IMG/VR virus record: IMGVR_UViG_3300009059_000716
Location: 1-64,000 of that record
Direction: 5' to 3' (one strand)
Length of the DNA: 64,000 nt
Origin: a virus
The notes beneath the pieces are model-generated. The model did not search any database. It was not told the DNA's origin and worked only from the letters and a program-made list of their open reading frames with translations. Positions 1 through 8,313 of the stretch are shown one piece after another (within the stretch, counting starts at the first letter, position 1; the number at the start of each line of letters is the position of its first letter). The position numbers were made by a program, and so were the translations under genes.

Positions 1-1521
1 TATATGTGGAAGGGTTGGTTGAACTTAGCTTCACCGGTACTTTCTAATACCGGTACAGATAAAGGATTACCAATCTCTTGTTTCGGTATAGACACCCCTG
101 ATTCTATTAGAGGTATTGGATTAACTAATGCCGAACTCATGAGATTGACATCCCTTGGAGGAGGAGTAGGAATTGGACTTTCAAGAGTAAGAGGAAGAGG
201 AGGAAAAATTGGTAAAGATGATATGGGTCAATCTGAAGGGATTGTGCCTTGGGCAAAAATTTATGATTCTACTATTATTGCTACCAATCAAGGAGCAGTA
301 AGAAGAGGAGCAGCATCTGTAAACCTAGATATTAATCACCCAGACATTAAAGAGTTCCTACAGATTAGAAGACCTAAAGGAGACCCTAATAGACAGTGTC
401 TAAACCTACATCAGTGTGTTGTAGTGGATGATAACTTTATGGAGAAACTCGACAGGAGAGTACCGGAGGCTATGGAGACATGGGTGGAAATACTTAAGTC
501 AAGAGTTGAAACAGGAGAACCTTATATTATGTTTAAGGATAACGTTAATAACGCAAATCCTCCTGCTTATACAAGAAACAACCTAGATGTAACAATGACC
601 AATATCTGTTCAGAGATTACACTACACACAGATGAGGAACATTCATTTATTTGCTGTCTATCTTCAGTAAACCTTACTAAATACCACGAGTGGAAAAACT
701 CGGATTTAATTGAAACTTCAATTTATTTCTTAGATGGTGTAATGGAAGAGTTTTTAGTAAAAACTAACGGTAAAGAATCTTTGGTTAGATCACACAGATC
801 AGCTAAAAAAGGTAGAGCGATTGGACTAGGGGTACTAGGATGGCATACATTTTTACAAAACGAAAGAATCCCTTTTAACTCTATTGCAGCTACATCTTAT
901 ACACACCAGATTTTCTCTAAAATTAAAAATGAAGCAGAGGCAGCTTCAAGAAAATTAGCAGAAGAGTACGGGGAACCGCTATGGTGTAAAGGAACTGGTA
1001 TGAGAAATACACACCTACTTGCTATTGCACCAACAGTATCTAATAGTACGATTTCAGGAGGAGTATCAGCAGGTATTGAACCAATCCCGGCTAACGTTTA
1101 TACTTTTAACTCGGCAAAAGGTACTTTTATTAGAAAGAACCCGGCCCTAGAGTCATACTTAGAGGATAAAGGACATAACACAGATGAGGTTTGGGATCAA
1201 ATTATGAAAGATAGAGGATCTGTAGCAAACCTACCAGAAGATATCATGCCAGTAGATGATAAAGAGATATTCTTAACATTTGCCGAAATAAACCAACTTG
1301 CTCTAGTAGAACAAGCTTCTGTTAGGCAGAAATATATTGATCAAACACAATCTCTAAACTTAGCGTTCGATCCAACAGATAGCCCTAAATTTATCAACTT
1401 AGTTCACCAAACTGCTTGGAAATTAGGAATAAAAACACTATATTACCTAAGAACAGATTCAGTTATAAACGGAGATATAGGTTCAAGAACTTCAGAAGAC
1501 TGTTTATCCTGTGACGGATAA
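1..1521 (+). CDS. nrdA: Class I ribonucleoside-diphosphate reductase large subunit, 5'-truncated by the window
   Basis: Makes deoxyribonucleotides from ribonucleotides for phage replication. The reading frame is open at the left edge, and about 200 N-terminal residues (ATP cone and start of the barrel) are probably missing. Counting from the first Met at base 4, the redox Cys lies in GLPISCF (C26). The active-site Cys and Glu lie in TNICSEI (C202), and the partner Cys is in CCLSS (217-218). The radical-relay tyrosines are in TLYYLR, and the protein ends in a CLSC pair (C500, C503) that thioredoxin or glutaredoxin would re-reduce. A thioredoxin gene lies at 6271. The small subunit is not in the window. 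The spacing between the catalytic cysteines is shorter than in E. coli NrdA, so this is a compact phage form. Confidence 0.93.
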   Translation, partial: YMWKGWLNLASPVLSNTGTDKGLPISCFGIDTPDSIRGIGLTNAELMRLTSLGGGVGIGLSRVRGRGGKIGKDDMGQSEGIVPWAKIYDSTIIATNQGAVRRGAASVNLDINHPDIKEFLQIRRPKGDPNRQCLNLHQCVVVDDNFMEKLDRRVPEAMETWVEILKSRVETGEPYIMFKDNVNNANPPAYTRNNLDVTMTNICSEITLHTDEEHSFICCLSSVNLTKYHEWKNSDLIETSIYFLDGVMEEFLVKTNGKESLVRSHRSAKKGRAIGLGVLGWHTFLQNERIPFNSIAATSYTHQIFSKIKNEAEAASRKLAEEYGEPLWCKGTGMRNTHLLAIAPTVSNSTISGGVSAGIEPIPANVYTFNSAKGTFIRKNPALESYLEDKGHNTDEVWDQIMKDRGSVANLPEDIMPVDDKEIFLTFAEINQLALVEQASVRQKYIDQTQSLNLAFDPTDSPKFINLVHQTAWKLGIKTLYYLRTDSVINGDIGSRTSEDCLSCDG

Positions 1522-1536
1522 AAAAGTTGAAATGTT

Positions 1537-3039
1537 ATGAATAAATTAGAAGAAATTTTTAAAGCTTGGAATATTGCCTTTAATCCAGATAATAAACAAT
1601 CTGAATTAGCATCCCAAAGAATAAAAATTTGCAATGCCTGTGAGCATAAGAAAACAGATTTAGGTATTAACAGATGTGGAGTATGTGGATGTGCACTTAA
1701 AGGTAAAGTTTTTTCTCCTGTTATTGGAGCCTGCCCAGAAGGTAAGTGGGATAAAATAGATAAAGAAATTATGCAAAAAGAAGATCCAATTACAGCAGAA
1801 GATACAATATTTGTACAAATAGCATCTTATAGAGATCCACAATTAGTTCCAACGTTGAATGATCTATTTGAGAAAGCAGATTTTCCTGATAATTTAAGAG
1901 TAACGGTAGTTTGGCAAACTTCCAAAGAAGACCAGTGGGATAATTTAGACCAATACAAAGATGATAGTAGGGTTAATGTAGTAGAGGTCCCATATCAAGA
2001 GTCTAAAGGGGCTTGTTGGGCAAGAAATTTAATACAGCAACACTACAAAGGAGAGAAGTATACTTTTCAACTAGACTCCCATCATAGATTTATTGAAGGG
2101 TGGGATAGTATCTTAATTAATATGTTGAGGTCTCTACAACAAGAAGGGTTCAAAAAACCACTTCTTACAAGTTACATATCTTCTTTTGACCCCGATAATG
2201 ACCCAGAAGGAAGAGTACAAGTTCCCTGGAAAATGGACTTCGATAGGTTTACCCCAGAAGGAGTTGTGTTCTTTCTACCTTCGACTATAGAAAATCACCA
2301 ATATCTATCTAAACCAATAAGCGCTAGATTTTACTCTGCTCACTTTGCTTTTACAGTTGGGGAATTCGCTAAAGAAGTACAGCACGATCCAGAATTCTAT
2401 TTTCATGGAGAAGAAATTAGCATAGCAGTAAGAGCGTATACACATGGGTATGATTTATTTCACCCTCACAAGGTAGTAGCATGGCATGAATATACTAGAA
2501 AAGGCCGGACTAAACACTGGGATGATAGCAAAACATGGTCACAGACTAATACGTATACACACAAAAGGGTAAGACAGTTATTAGGTACCGATGGGGAAGA
2601 AATGACTAATGATTTTGGAATATATGGATTAGGTACTGAACGTTCGTTAAGTGATTATCAAAGATACGCTGGTATCAGATTTAGAGATAGAGGAGTGCAG
2701 AAATACACTACCGGAAACTTTCTTGCCCCTAACCCTCCAGTAGACGATTATGAAAATTCATTCTTTAGTATATTTAAACATTGTATAAATGTACATAGAA
2801 ATTCTTTACCGGAGACAGATTACGATTTACTGGTAGTAGCTTTCTTAGATGAGAATGGAGCTGATCTTTATAGAAAAGACGCAGAAAAAACAGAAATGGA
2901 TCGTATTTTTAGCGCTGATGGTGAATGGTTAAATATTTGGAGAGAATACACCGGACCACTTCCTCATAAATGGTTAGTATGGCCACATTCGGTTTCTAAA
3001 GGTTGGTGTGATAGAATAGAAGGTAATTTAGGTAACTAA
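1537..3039 (+). CDS. GlcNAc-type glycosyltransferase with N-terminal zinc-ribbon-like segment
   Basis: The body (about residue 88 onward) resembles the GlcNAc glycosyltransferase family (Skp1-type UDP-GlcNAc transferase, PF11397): it opens with FVQIASYRDPQLVPTL and has QLDSHHRFIEGWD, where a DxD-like motif would bind the nucleotide sugar and metal. Residues 30-70 carry paired cysteines (CNAC, CGVCGC, then a lone Cys), a zinc-ribbon-like appendage. It starts 15 bases after nrdA and is followed one base later by another sugar-enzyme gene, so the three genes up to 5588 look like one unit. The acceptor is unknown; virion protein, host glycan or modified DNA are all possible. Confidence 0.7.
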   Translation: MNKLEEIFKAWNIAFNPDNKQSELASQRIKICNACEHKKTDLGINRCGVCGCALKGKVFSPVIGACPEGKWDKIDKEIMQKEDPITAEDTIFVQIASYRDPQLVPTLNDLFEKADFPDNLRVTVVWQTSKEDQWDNLDQYKDDSRVNVVEVPYQESKGACWARNLIQQHYKGEKYTFQLDSHHRFIEGWDSILINMLRSLQQEGFKKPLLTSYISSFDPDNDPEGRVQVPWKMDFDRFTPEGVVFFLPSTIENHQYLSKPISARFYSAHFAFTVGEFAKEVQHDPEFYFHGEEISIAVRAYTHGYDLFHPHKVVAWHEYTRKGRTKHWDDSKTWSQTNTYTHKRVRQLLGTDGEEMTNDFGIYGLGTERSLSDYQRYAGIRFRDRGVQKYTTGNFLAPNPPVDDYENSFFSIFKHCINVHRNSLPETDYDLLVVAFLDENGADLYRKDAEKTEMDRIFSADGEWLNIWREYTGPLPHKWLVWPHSVSKGWCDRIEGNLGN

Positions 3040-3040
3040 C

Positions 3041-3952
3041 ATGAATACACTTGTAACTGCAATTTATAACCACAGCCCTCATTCAAGAATAGGTGGAAGA
3101 GGTTATAGATGGGAAGATTATGTCGCCCCGTTTGAAAACCTACTACATTTAGGTTGTAATATTGTAGTCTATACTCAAGACGACCTAGTACAGGTTATTC
3201 AAGATTACTTTACCAAAAAAGCGTTCTTTAATTACAAAGTAATACCCTATAATCTCAACAACTATAAACACTCAGACAGTATATATAAACTTAAGGAGCT
3301 TTATAACATAATTGATAAAAACGGATTAGCTGAAGGTCGTTCAATTGTGGATAATGATAGAAATTACCATTTATGTTTATCCAAAACATACTTTGTTTCT
3401 GAGGTTATAAAAAATAACTACTTCGAATCAGAAAGGTACTATTGGATAGATGGAGGTCTATTTCATCATGGTCTATTTCCGGAAAGTTTAGGAGGGATAG
3501 AAAGAAGAACAGTACCTAATCCTGACAACTATTGGCCACAGAATAAAAAAAGTTTATGTAACCCCTTATTTTTTGAAAAACTCAATACAAAAGTAAAAGA
3601 TAAACTACTGTTTATAGGAATAGACAGTTACTACAGCCGTCATTTTTCACTAATTAAGAGTAATTTAGCTGGCCCTGATAAAATTACCCATGTAGTAGGA
3701 GGATTGTTTGGAGGAGATAAAAATAAAGTCTTAGAACTATGTGAAAAGTTTGATGATAAAATTTCACAAGTTATTTCAGCAAAAATACTCACACTAGAGG
3801 AAGAGATACTATCTATAGTATATGAAGAAAACTTCTTAGACCAAGATTATATTAAATTCTCAGACTGGGGTCATGATATACCTACCGAACGAAACTATTT
3901 AGGGGTCCAACCAGGATCAAATTCTTTCTACAAAATTTTTAAAGATGAGTAA
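3041..3952 (+). CDS. HtrL/YibB (WlaTC)-like putative glycosyltransferase
   Basis: A 303-residue protein with the architecture of the HtrL/YibB/WlaTC family: an N-terminal strand (LVTAIYNHSP), a central LSKTYFVSEV segment and YYWIDGGLFHHG, where the acidic pair after the aromatic run would be the metal/nucleotide-sugar site. The next gene begins with a related domain (YWIDAGL), so the two look like diverged duplicates. The family is linked to lipooligosaccharide decoration, but its chemistry is poorly known. It overlaps the following gene by 8 bases. The acceptor cannot be read from sequence. Confidence 0.5.
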   Translation: MNTLVTAIYNHSPHSRIGGRGYRWEDYVAPFENLLHLGCNIVVYTQDDLVQVIQDYFTKKAFFNYKVIPYNLNNYKHSDSIYKLKELYNIIDKNGLAEGRSIVDNDRNYHLCLSKTYFVSEVIKNNYFESERYYWIDGGLFHHGLFPESLGGIERRTVPNPDNYWPQNKKSLCNPLFFEKLNTKVKDKLLFIGIDSYYSRHFSLIKSNLAGPDKITHVVGGLFGGDKNKVLELCEKFDDKISQVISAKILTLEEEILSIVYEENFLDQDYIKFSDWGHDIPTERNYLGVQPGSNSFYKIFKDE

Positions 3953-5588
3953 AGTTACTTTAGTTACCGGATTATGGGATATCAGTAGATCCGAATTATC
4001 AGAAGGTTGGGGAAGATCGTTTGAAGACCACTATATACCTAAGTTTAAAGAACTTTTAGAGGTACCGCATAACTTAATAATATTCGGTGAAGAGTCTTTG
4101 AGAGAAACGGTGTTTAGTATTAGATCTAAAGAAAATACACAGTTTATCGTAAGAGATAAGACTTGGTTTAATAACGAATTTTTTAATAAAATTCAAGAAA
4201 TAAGAAAAAACCCGGATTGGTACAATTTAGCTGGATGGTTAAAAGAATCTACACAAGCTAGTTTAGAGTACTATAATCCGTTAGTAATGTCCAAAATGTT
4301 CTTACTCAATGACGCAAGAATAATGGATACTTTTGATTCAGATCAAATGTACTGGATTGATGCCGGACTAACAAACACTGTTCATAAAGGGTACTTTACA
4401 TCGGACTTAGTTATAGATAAAATTAGTAAACAAGTTACTAACTTTAATTTTGTTTGTTTCCCCTACCAAGCTGAAAATGAAATACATGGTTTTAAATTTA
4501 AAGAATTATGTAATTTAGCTGGTAAAAAAGTAGAATTAGTAGCTAGAGGTGGATTTTTTGGAGGACCAAAAGACTCTATAGAACAAACAGTAAATATATA
4601 CTATTCCCTACTTAGTGAAACTTTAGGAAATAGTTTAATGGGAACAGAAGAATCTCTATTTTCCATAATGGTATATAAATACCCAGATTTATTTTCATAT
4701 AGTAAAATAGAATCCAATGGGTTGATGAGTTACTTCTTTGAAAAAGTCAAAAATAGTAAAGTTATATTTGAGAACGTTAGAGGAAAAGCTCCGGTTGATT
4801 ACAAAAGGGTTGGATTATATGTCATAACTTACAATTCACCTACTCAATTTGAAACTCTTTGTAAATCTTTTGAACAATACGATCAACATTACCTGGACTT
4901 ACCTAAAAAAGTACTCCTTAACAACTCTATAGATAGAACTACAGATATAAAGTATAAGGAGCTATGTGAAAAGTACGGATTTGAGGAAATAAAAAAAGAC
5001 AACATAGGGATATGCGGCGGCCGTCAATTTGTAGCTGAACATTTTGACCAAGACACTACTACAGATTACTGTTTATTTTTTGAAGACGATATGTTCTTTT
5101 ATAACGGTCAAGATGAAAGTTGTAGAAATGGTTTTTTAAGGAAAGTATCCGGTCTATATAAAAAATCTTTAGAGATAGCCCATAAAGAAGATTTTGATTA
5201 CCTTAAGATGAACTTTACTGAATTCTACGGAGATAATACCCGTCAATGGAGCTGGTATAATGTACCGCAACATGTTAAAGATGAATTATTTTCAGACAGT
5301 AAAACAGAAGCCCCATTCTTAAAATTTAAAAACATAAAATCCTATAGAGGGCTACCTTACGCTACCGGTGATATCTACTATTGTAACTGGCCTCAAATAG
5401 TTTCTAAAAAAGGAAATAAAAAAATGTTTTTGAATACTAAATGGGACCACCCATACGAACAGACCTGGATGTCACATATATACCAAGAGACAGTCAAGGA
5501 AAATATAGAAACAGGTATACTATTGTTAACACCTACTGAACATGATAGGTTTGAATTCTACCCAAAAGAAGAAAGACGGGAAAATTAA
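3945..5588 (+). CDS. Two-domain glycosyltransferase: HtrL/YibB-like N-terminus plus GT2-like C-terminus
   Basis: Residues 1-270 repeat the HtrL/YibB pattern of the preceding gene (VTLVTGLWDISRSE, later MYWIDAGL and RGGFFGGPKD). From about residue 285 a GT-A domain begins (GLYVITYNSPTQFETL), with FFEDDMFFY as the likely DxD-type metal site and a downstream YATGDIYYCNW segment. A fusion of two sugar-transfer domains suggests two successive transfers onto one acceptor. It closes the first glycosyltransferase block and is followed by about 300 bases without a substantial gene. Confidence 0.55.
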   Translation: MSKVTLVTGLWDISRSELSEGWGRSFEDHYIPKFKELLEVPHNLIIFGEESLRETVFSIRSKENTQFIVRDKTWFNNEFFNKIQEIRKNPDWYNLAGWLKESTQASLEYYNPLVMSKMFLLNDARIMDTFDSDQMYWIDAGLTNTVHKGYFTSDLVIDKISKQVTNFNFVCFPYQAENEIHGFKFKELCNLAGKKVELVARGGFFGGPKDSIEQTVNIYYSLLSETLGNSLMGTEESLFSIMVYKYPDLFSYSKIESNGLMSYFFEKVKNSKVIFENVRGKAPVDYKRVGLYVITYNSPTQFETLCKSFEQYDQHYLDLPKKVLLNNSIDRTTDIKYKELCEKYGFEEIKKDNIGICGGRQFVAEHFDQDTTTDYCLFFEDDMFFYNGQDESCRNGFLRKVSGLYKKSLEIAHKEDFDYLKMNFTEFYGDNTRQWSWYNVPQHVKDELFSDSKTEAPFLKFKNIKSYRGLPYATGDIYYCNWPQIVSKKGNKKMFLNTKWDHPYEQTWMSHIYQETVKENIETGILLLTPTEHDRFEFYPKEERREN

Positions 5589-5657
5589 CCCTATTTATAT
5601 TAAATAAGTTTTATACCAATCGTTTTTTAATATTTATACGCAAAACGTTTCTACAAT

Positions 5658-5714
5658 ATGAAATTTATATTATTTATAGTAGGTTTTATAGTTACTATGT
5701 CAGCTATTGGGTAG
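5658..5714 (+). CDS. Possible 18-residue hydrophobic peptide
   Basis: A short ORF (MKFILFIVGFIVTMSAIG) that would be a single membrane helix. It ends inside the 5' arm of a terminator-like hairpin. There is no homology or start-site evidence beyond an A-rich upstream stretch, so it may be chance. Confidence 0.22.
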   Translation: MKFILFIVGFIVTMSAIG

Positions 5715-5738
5715 GTAAATTACCGCCCAAATTTTTTT
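5707..5738 (+). terminator. Intrinsic terminator candidate
   Basis: An imperfect inverted repeat (TTGGG...GGT / ACC.GCCCAA) is followed by a run of seven T. It would end transcription from the glycosyltransferase block. Confidence 0.55.
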
Positions 5739-5740
5739 CA

Positions 5741-5800
5741 TCACCGATGTACGGAGATAAAACCCACTTCTCCGGTACCGTAGTCCCTTATAGGTTTTTC
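5741..5800 (+). other. Structured intergenic element, possible RNA
   Basis: This sits in the 300-base gap between 5588 and 5888. GTACGGAGA (5749-5757) pairs with TCTCCG plus TAC (5769-5778) around an 11-base loop, with one bulged G, in a stretch richer in G+C than its surroundings. No T-run follows, so it is not a classic terminator. It does not fit a preQ1 riboswitch pattern that I can see. The rest of the gap (5801-5887) is AT-rich with no clear signal. Confidence 0.35.
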
Positions 5801-5887
5801 CAATTTTACCCCCTTTGTAGTTTATATTTCAAAAATAAGTTCATATATTAAGTTATATGTTATGTAGTATGAATTAACGAATAAATT

Positions 5888-6073
5888 ATGAATGAACAAA
5901 CATGTAATTTACCTGAAGTAGAACAATTAAAAACATTACTAAAAGAAGAAAAGAATATAGTCTGGTACATGAGATGCCCAATCGTAGAAGGATCACCAGC
6001 AGCCAAAAGATACTTAAAACAACAGATTAAAAAATTTAGATCAAAACAAAAAGAAAAATATGGAGGATTGTAG
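5888..6073 (+). CDS. Small basic protein of unknown function
   Basis: 61 residues, not recognised. The N-terminal half is helical and acidic (EVEQLKTLLKEEKN), and the C-terminus is strongly basic (KQQIKKFRSKQKEKYG), which would suit nucleic-acid or ribosome contact. A promoter follows immediately, so it ends a transcription unit. Confidence 0.5.
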   Translation: MNEQTCNLPEVEQLKTLLKEEKNIVWYMRCPIVEGSPAAKRYLKQQIKKFRSKQKEKYGGL

Positions 6074-6104
6074 TTGGAATAACGAAAGATTCTTCTTATA
6101 TTTA
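6074..6104 (+). promoter_or_regulatory. Promoter P1 (Bacteroidota-like)
   Basis: TTG at 6074, a 20-base spacer, TATATTTA at 6097-6104, then a 20-base A-rich leader ending GTTAT before the ATG at 6125. Confidence 0.7.
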
Positions 6105-6124
6105 TAGAAATAAAACAGTTATAT

Positions 6125-6271
6125 ATGTCAAAAACATCAGCAAAACAACGCTACACTCAGTTAATGGAATGGTTACCTACAGTTAAACAAGGTAAAGCAT
6201 CAACACCAGGATCTAAAGCTCCTGCACGTACTTTTTCAAAAGCAGACACTTATAATAGAGACAAAAGATAA
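6125..6271 (+). CDS. Small basic protein, unknown
   Basis: 48 residues (MSKTSAKQRYTQL...RDKR), not recognised. It starts 20 bases after a good promoter with the usual GTTATATATG start context. Its stop codon shares a base with the ATG of the thioredoxin gene (TAATG), which suggests translational coupling and supports it as real. Confidence 0.55.
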   Translation: MSKTSAKQRYTQLMEWLPTVKQGKASTPGSKAPARTFSKADTYNRDKR

Positions 6272-6531
6272 TGAAAAAAATAATTAAATTTTATGCCGAT
6301 TGGTGCGGTCCTTGTAAGGTATACGGGAAGTCTTGGGATAAGGTAGCAAAAAAGTATGACGGTCAAGTAGAATTTGTTAGTATAAACATTGAAGAAGATA
6401 CTACAGGCTTAGCTGCACAATACAAAGTAAAGAGTATCCCACATACGGTCCTAATTAAAGAAGACGGAACCGAAGTTACAAAAAGTGGTAGAATATCACA
6501 AGAAGAGTTAGAAGAATTAGTTTTATCTTAA
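6271..6531 (+). CDS. Thioredoxin-like protein
   Basis: 86 residues with the redox-active WCGPC motif near residue 11 and the cis-Pro loop (SIPHTVLI) near residue 58, so a minimal complete thioredoxin fold. It probably re-reduces the C-terminal CLSC pair of the phage ribonucleotide reductase in the cytoplasm. There is no signal peptide. It shares a base with the preceding stop codon, so the two are one operon under P1. Confidence 0.9.
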   Translation: MKKIIKFYADWCGPCKVYGKSWDKVAKKYDGQVEFVSINIEEDTTGLAAQYKVKSIPHTVLIKEDGTEVTKSGRISQEELEELVLS

Positions 6532-6543
6532 AAATCAAAATAA

Positions 6544-6852
6544 ATGTTACGCAAACCAGATTCAATCCCAGCAGGGGATACAGTTATTACAGACCCAGTA
6601 ATGGAACCGTTTTTTATCTCTAAATCTCAATCAGGCGGTTATACCGTTTACGAAAGAGTAATTAAAGGTAATAACGATACAGAGTATATTAAAACAGTAT
6701 CTTATCCAGCTTCATTTAATGGAGCATTAAAAAGAGTAGCAAATGAAAAACTCAATAATGGTGAAAGTAAAGTATATTCTCTTAATGAGTATGTCACTCG
6801 TTGGGAAAATATTCAAAAAGAAATGTTGTCAATAACTTCAATTGAGTTGTAG
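6544..6852 (+). CDS. Hypothetical phage protein
   Basis: 102 residues, not recognised. The sequence is mostly beta-like in the middle (GGYTVYERVIKGNN...YIKTVSYPASF) with a helical C-terminus. It sits 12 bases after thioredoxin in the same operon. Confidence is that the ORF is coding, not in any function. Confidence 0.6.
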   Translation: MLRKPDSIPAGDTVITDPVMEPFFISKSQSGGYTVYERVIKGNNDTEYIKTVSYPASFNGALKRVANEKLNNGESKVYSLNEYVTRWENIQKEMLSITSIEL

Positions 6853-6854
6853 AC

Positions 6855-6995
6855 ATGTTAGAAACGGTTATGCACGCCTTAGGAATATGTGGGGATGTTC
6901 ATCCTAAATTAGTTGACACTATCCCTTTTATTCACTATCTTAATAATTCAGCGTTTGCCTATACGCTTAAGAATACCTGGCAAAATTTAATATAA
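6855..6995 (+). CDS. Small hypothetical protein upstream of queC
   Basis: 46 residues (MLETVMHALGICGD...), below usual ORF cut-offs. It begins 2 bases after the previous stop and ends 5 bases before queC, which fits the tight packing here. Not recognised. Confidence 0.45.
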   Translation: MLETVMHALGICGDVHPKLVDTIPFIHYLNNSAFAYTLKNTWQNLI

Positions 6996-7000
6996 TTACA

Positions 7001-7795
7001 ATGGCAAAAAATGTTGTAGTATCCTTATCAGGAGGGATGGATTCCTCTACTCTATTATTACGTGCTCTTTCTACGTATGACACAGTAACAGCTTTATCTT
7101 TTAACTATGGTCAGAAACATAGTGTTGAACTTCAAAGAGCTCAAGCACTTGTTGACTACCTTAAGTCTAAAGGTCAAAATGTTACTTACCAATTAATTGA
7201 ACTAAATGGATTAGTTAACCTATTAGACTCAGCTTTAGTATCAGGCGGAGATGATGTACCGGAAGGTCATTATGAGCAAGATAATATGAAAGCTACTGTA
7301 GTACCTAACCGAAACAAAATCTTTAGCTCTATCACACAAGCTGTAGCTTTATCAGTAGCAAATAGAACTGGTAATAATACAGATATTGCTTTAGGTATTC
7401 ATGCCGGAGATCATGCCGTATATCCAGACTGTAGACAAGAGTTTAGAGATGCAGATGATGAGGCATTTAGACAAGGAAATTGGGATGCTGATAAGGTTGG
7501 GTTTTTTACACCATATTTATTAACTGATAAGTTCGGTATTTTACAAGATGGTTTAATTTTATGTGATCTGTTAGATTTAGACTTCGATGAAGTTTACAAA
7601 AGAACTAACACCTCATACAAACCTTATCCATCAGGTAACTCAGATTACAAATCAGCATCTTCAGTAGAACGTATTGAAGCGTTTATTAAACTTGGTCGTA
7701 AAGACCCAGTTCAATATGAAGATGAAACTGGCCCAGTAAGCTGGGAAGTAGCTAAGTCTGCAGTTGAGAAGGTATTAGCCGATCACGCAGGTTAA
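7001..7795 (+). CDS. queC: 7-cyano-7-deazaguanine (preQ0) synthase, zinc-cysteine-less form
   Basis: Converts 7-carboxy-7-deazaguanine plus ammonia and ATP into preQ0. The ATP-pyrophosphatase loop is intact (VVVSLSGGMDSSTLLL, residues 5-20), followed by SFNYGQKHSVEL, VPNRNKIF and GIHAGDHAVYPDCR, all typical of QueC. The odd point is the C-terminal zinc site. Cellular QueC has four cysteines in the pattern C..(8)..CGxCxxC before VER. Here that stretch reads TNTSYKPY then SDYKSASSVERIEAF, with no cysteine. Either the phage enzyme does not need the structural zinc or it is a divergent subfamily. It pairs with queD, queE, folE, queF and dpdA downstream. Confidence 0.93.
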   Translation: MAKNVVVSLSGGMDSSTLLLRALSTYDTVTALSFNYGQKHSVELQRAQALVDYLKSKGQNVTYQLIELNGLVNLLDSALVSGGDDVPEGHYEQDNMKATVVPNRNKIFSSITQAVALSVANRTGNNTDIALGIHAGDHAVYPDCRQEFRDADDEAFRQGNWDADKVGFFTPYLLTDKFGILQDGLILCDLLDLDFDEVYKRTNTSYKPYPSGNSDYKSASSVERIEAFIKLGRKDPVQYEDETGPVSWEVAKSAVEKVLADHAG

Positions 7796-7802
7796 AAGGA
7801 TT

Positions 7803-7875
7803 GCCTCCGTAGCTCAGTTGGTAGAGCAGCTGATTTGTAATCAGCAGGTCATCGGTTCGAATCCGGTTGGAGGCT
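7803..7875 (+). tRNA. tRNA-Thr (UGU)
   Basis: A full cloverleaf: acceptor GCCTCCG/TGGAGGC, GGTTCGAATCC T-arm, anticodon loop TTTGTAA. No CCA is encoded. Confidence 0.92.
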
Positions 7876-7882
7876 CAAGATT

Positions 7883-7966
7883 GCTCGAGTGGTGGAATTG
7901 GTAGACACGTTGGACTTAAAATCCAATGGACATTAGTCCGTGCGGGTTCAAGTCCCGCCTCGAGTA
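7883..7966 (+). tRNA. tRNA-Leu (UAA)
   Basis: Acceptor GCTCGAG/CTCGAGT (first pair G-U), a long variable arm as in class II tRNAs, anticodon loop CTTAAAA. Confidence 0.92.
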
Positions 7967-7972
7967 CAAATA

Positions 7973-8057
7973 GGAAGATTGGCAGAGTGGTCGAATGCGG
8001 CAGTCTTGAAAACTGTTGACTGTAACAGGTCCGGGGGTTCGAATCCCTCATCTTCCG
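7973..8057 (+). tRNA. tRNA-Ser (UGA)
   Basis: Acceptor GGAAGAT/ATCTTCC, class II variable arm, anticodon loop CTTGAAA, G discriminator as expected for serine. Confidence 0.92.
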
Positions 8058-8064
8058 CAATATT

Positions 8065-8138
8065 GGTCTGGTAGTTCAGTTGGTTAGAATACCTGCCTGT
8101 CACGCAGGGGGTCGCGAGTTCGAGTCTCGTCCAGACCG
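8065..8138 (+). tRNA. tRNA-Asp (GUC)
   Basis: Acceptor GGTCTGG/CCAGACC, anticodon stem CCTGC/GCAGG, loop CTGTCAC, G73 discriminator. The GUN anticodon would be a queuosine target in the host. Confidence 0.92.
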
Positions 8139-8152
8139 CAAAATAAATTAAT

Positions 8153-8226
8153 GGGGGATTAGCTCAGCTGGCTAGAGCGCCTGCCTTGCACGCAGGAGGT
8201 CATCGGTTCGACTCCGATATTCTCCA
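8153..8226 (+). tRNA. tRNA-Ala (UGC)
   Basis: Acceptor GGGGGAT/ATTCTCC with two G-U pairs, anticodon stem CCTGC/GCAGG, loop CTTGCAC. Confidence 0.9.
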
Positions 8227-8232
8227 CTTATT

Positions 8233-8304
8233 GGCCCGTTCGTCTAGGGGTTAGGACGCCAGGTTTTCATCCTGGTAACAGGGGTTCGATTCCCCTACGG
8301 GCTA
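8233..8304 (+). tRNA. tRNA-Glu (UUC)
   Basis: Acceptor GGCCCGT/ACGGGCT, anticodon stem CCAGG/CCTGG, loop TTTTCAT. Confidence 0.92.
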
Positions 8305-8313
8305 CAAAATGAC

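Noticed and set aside
7875-8060. Minus-strand ORF of 61 codons across the tRNA genes
   Set aside because: It lies entirely over three well-formed tRNAs, and its protein consists of translated T-arm sequences (a common false ORF).
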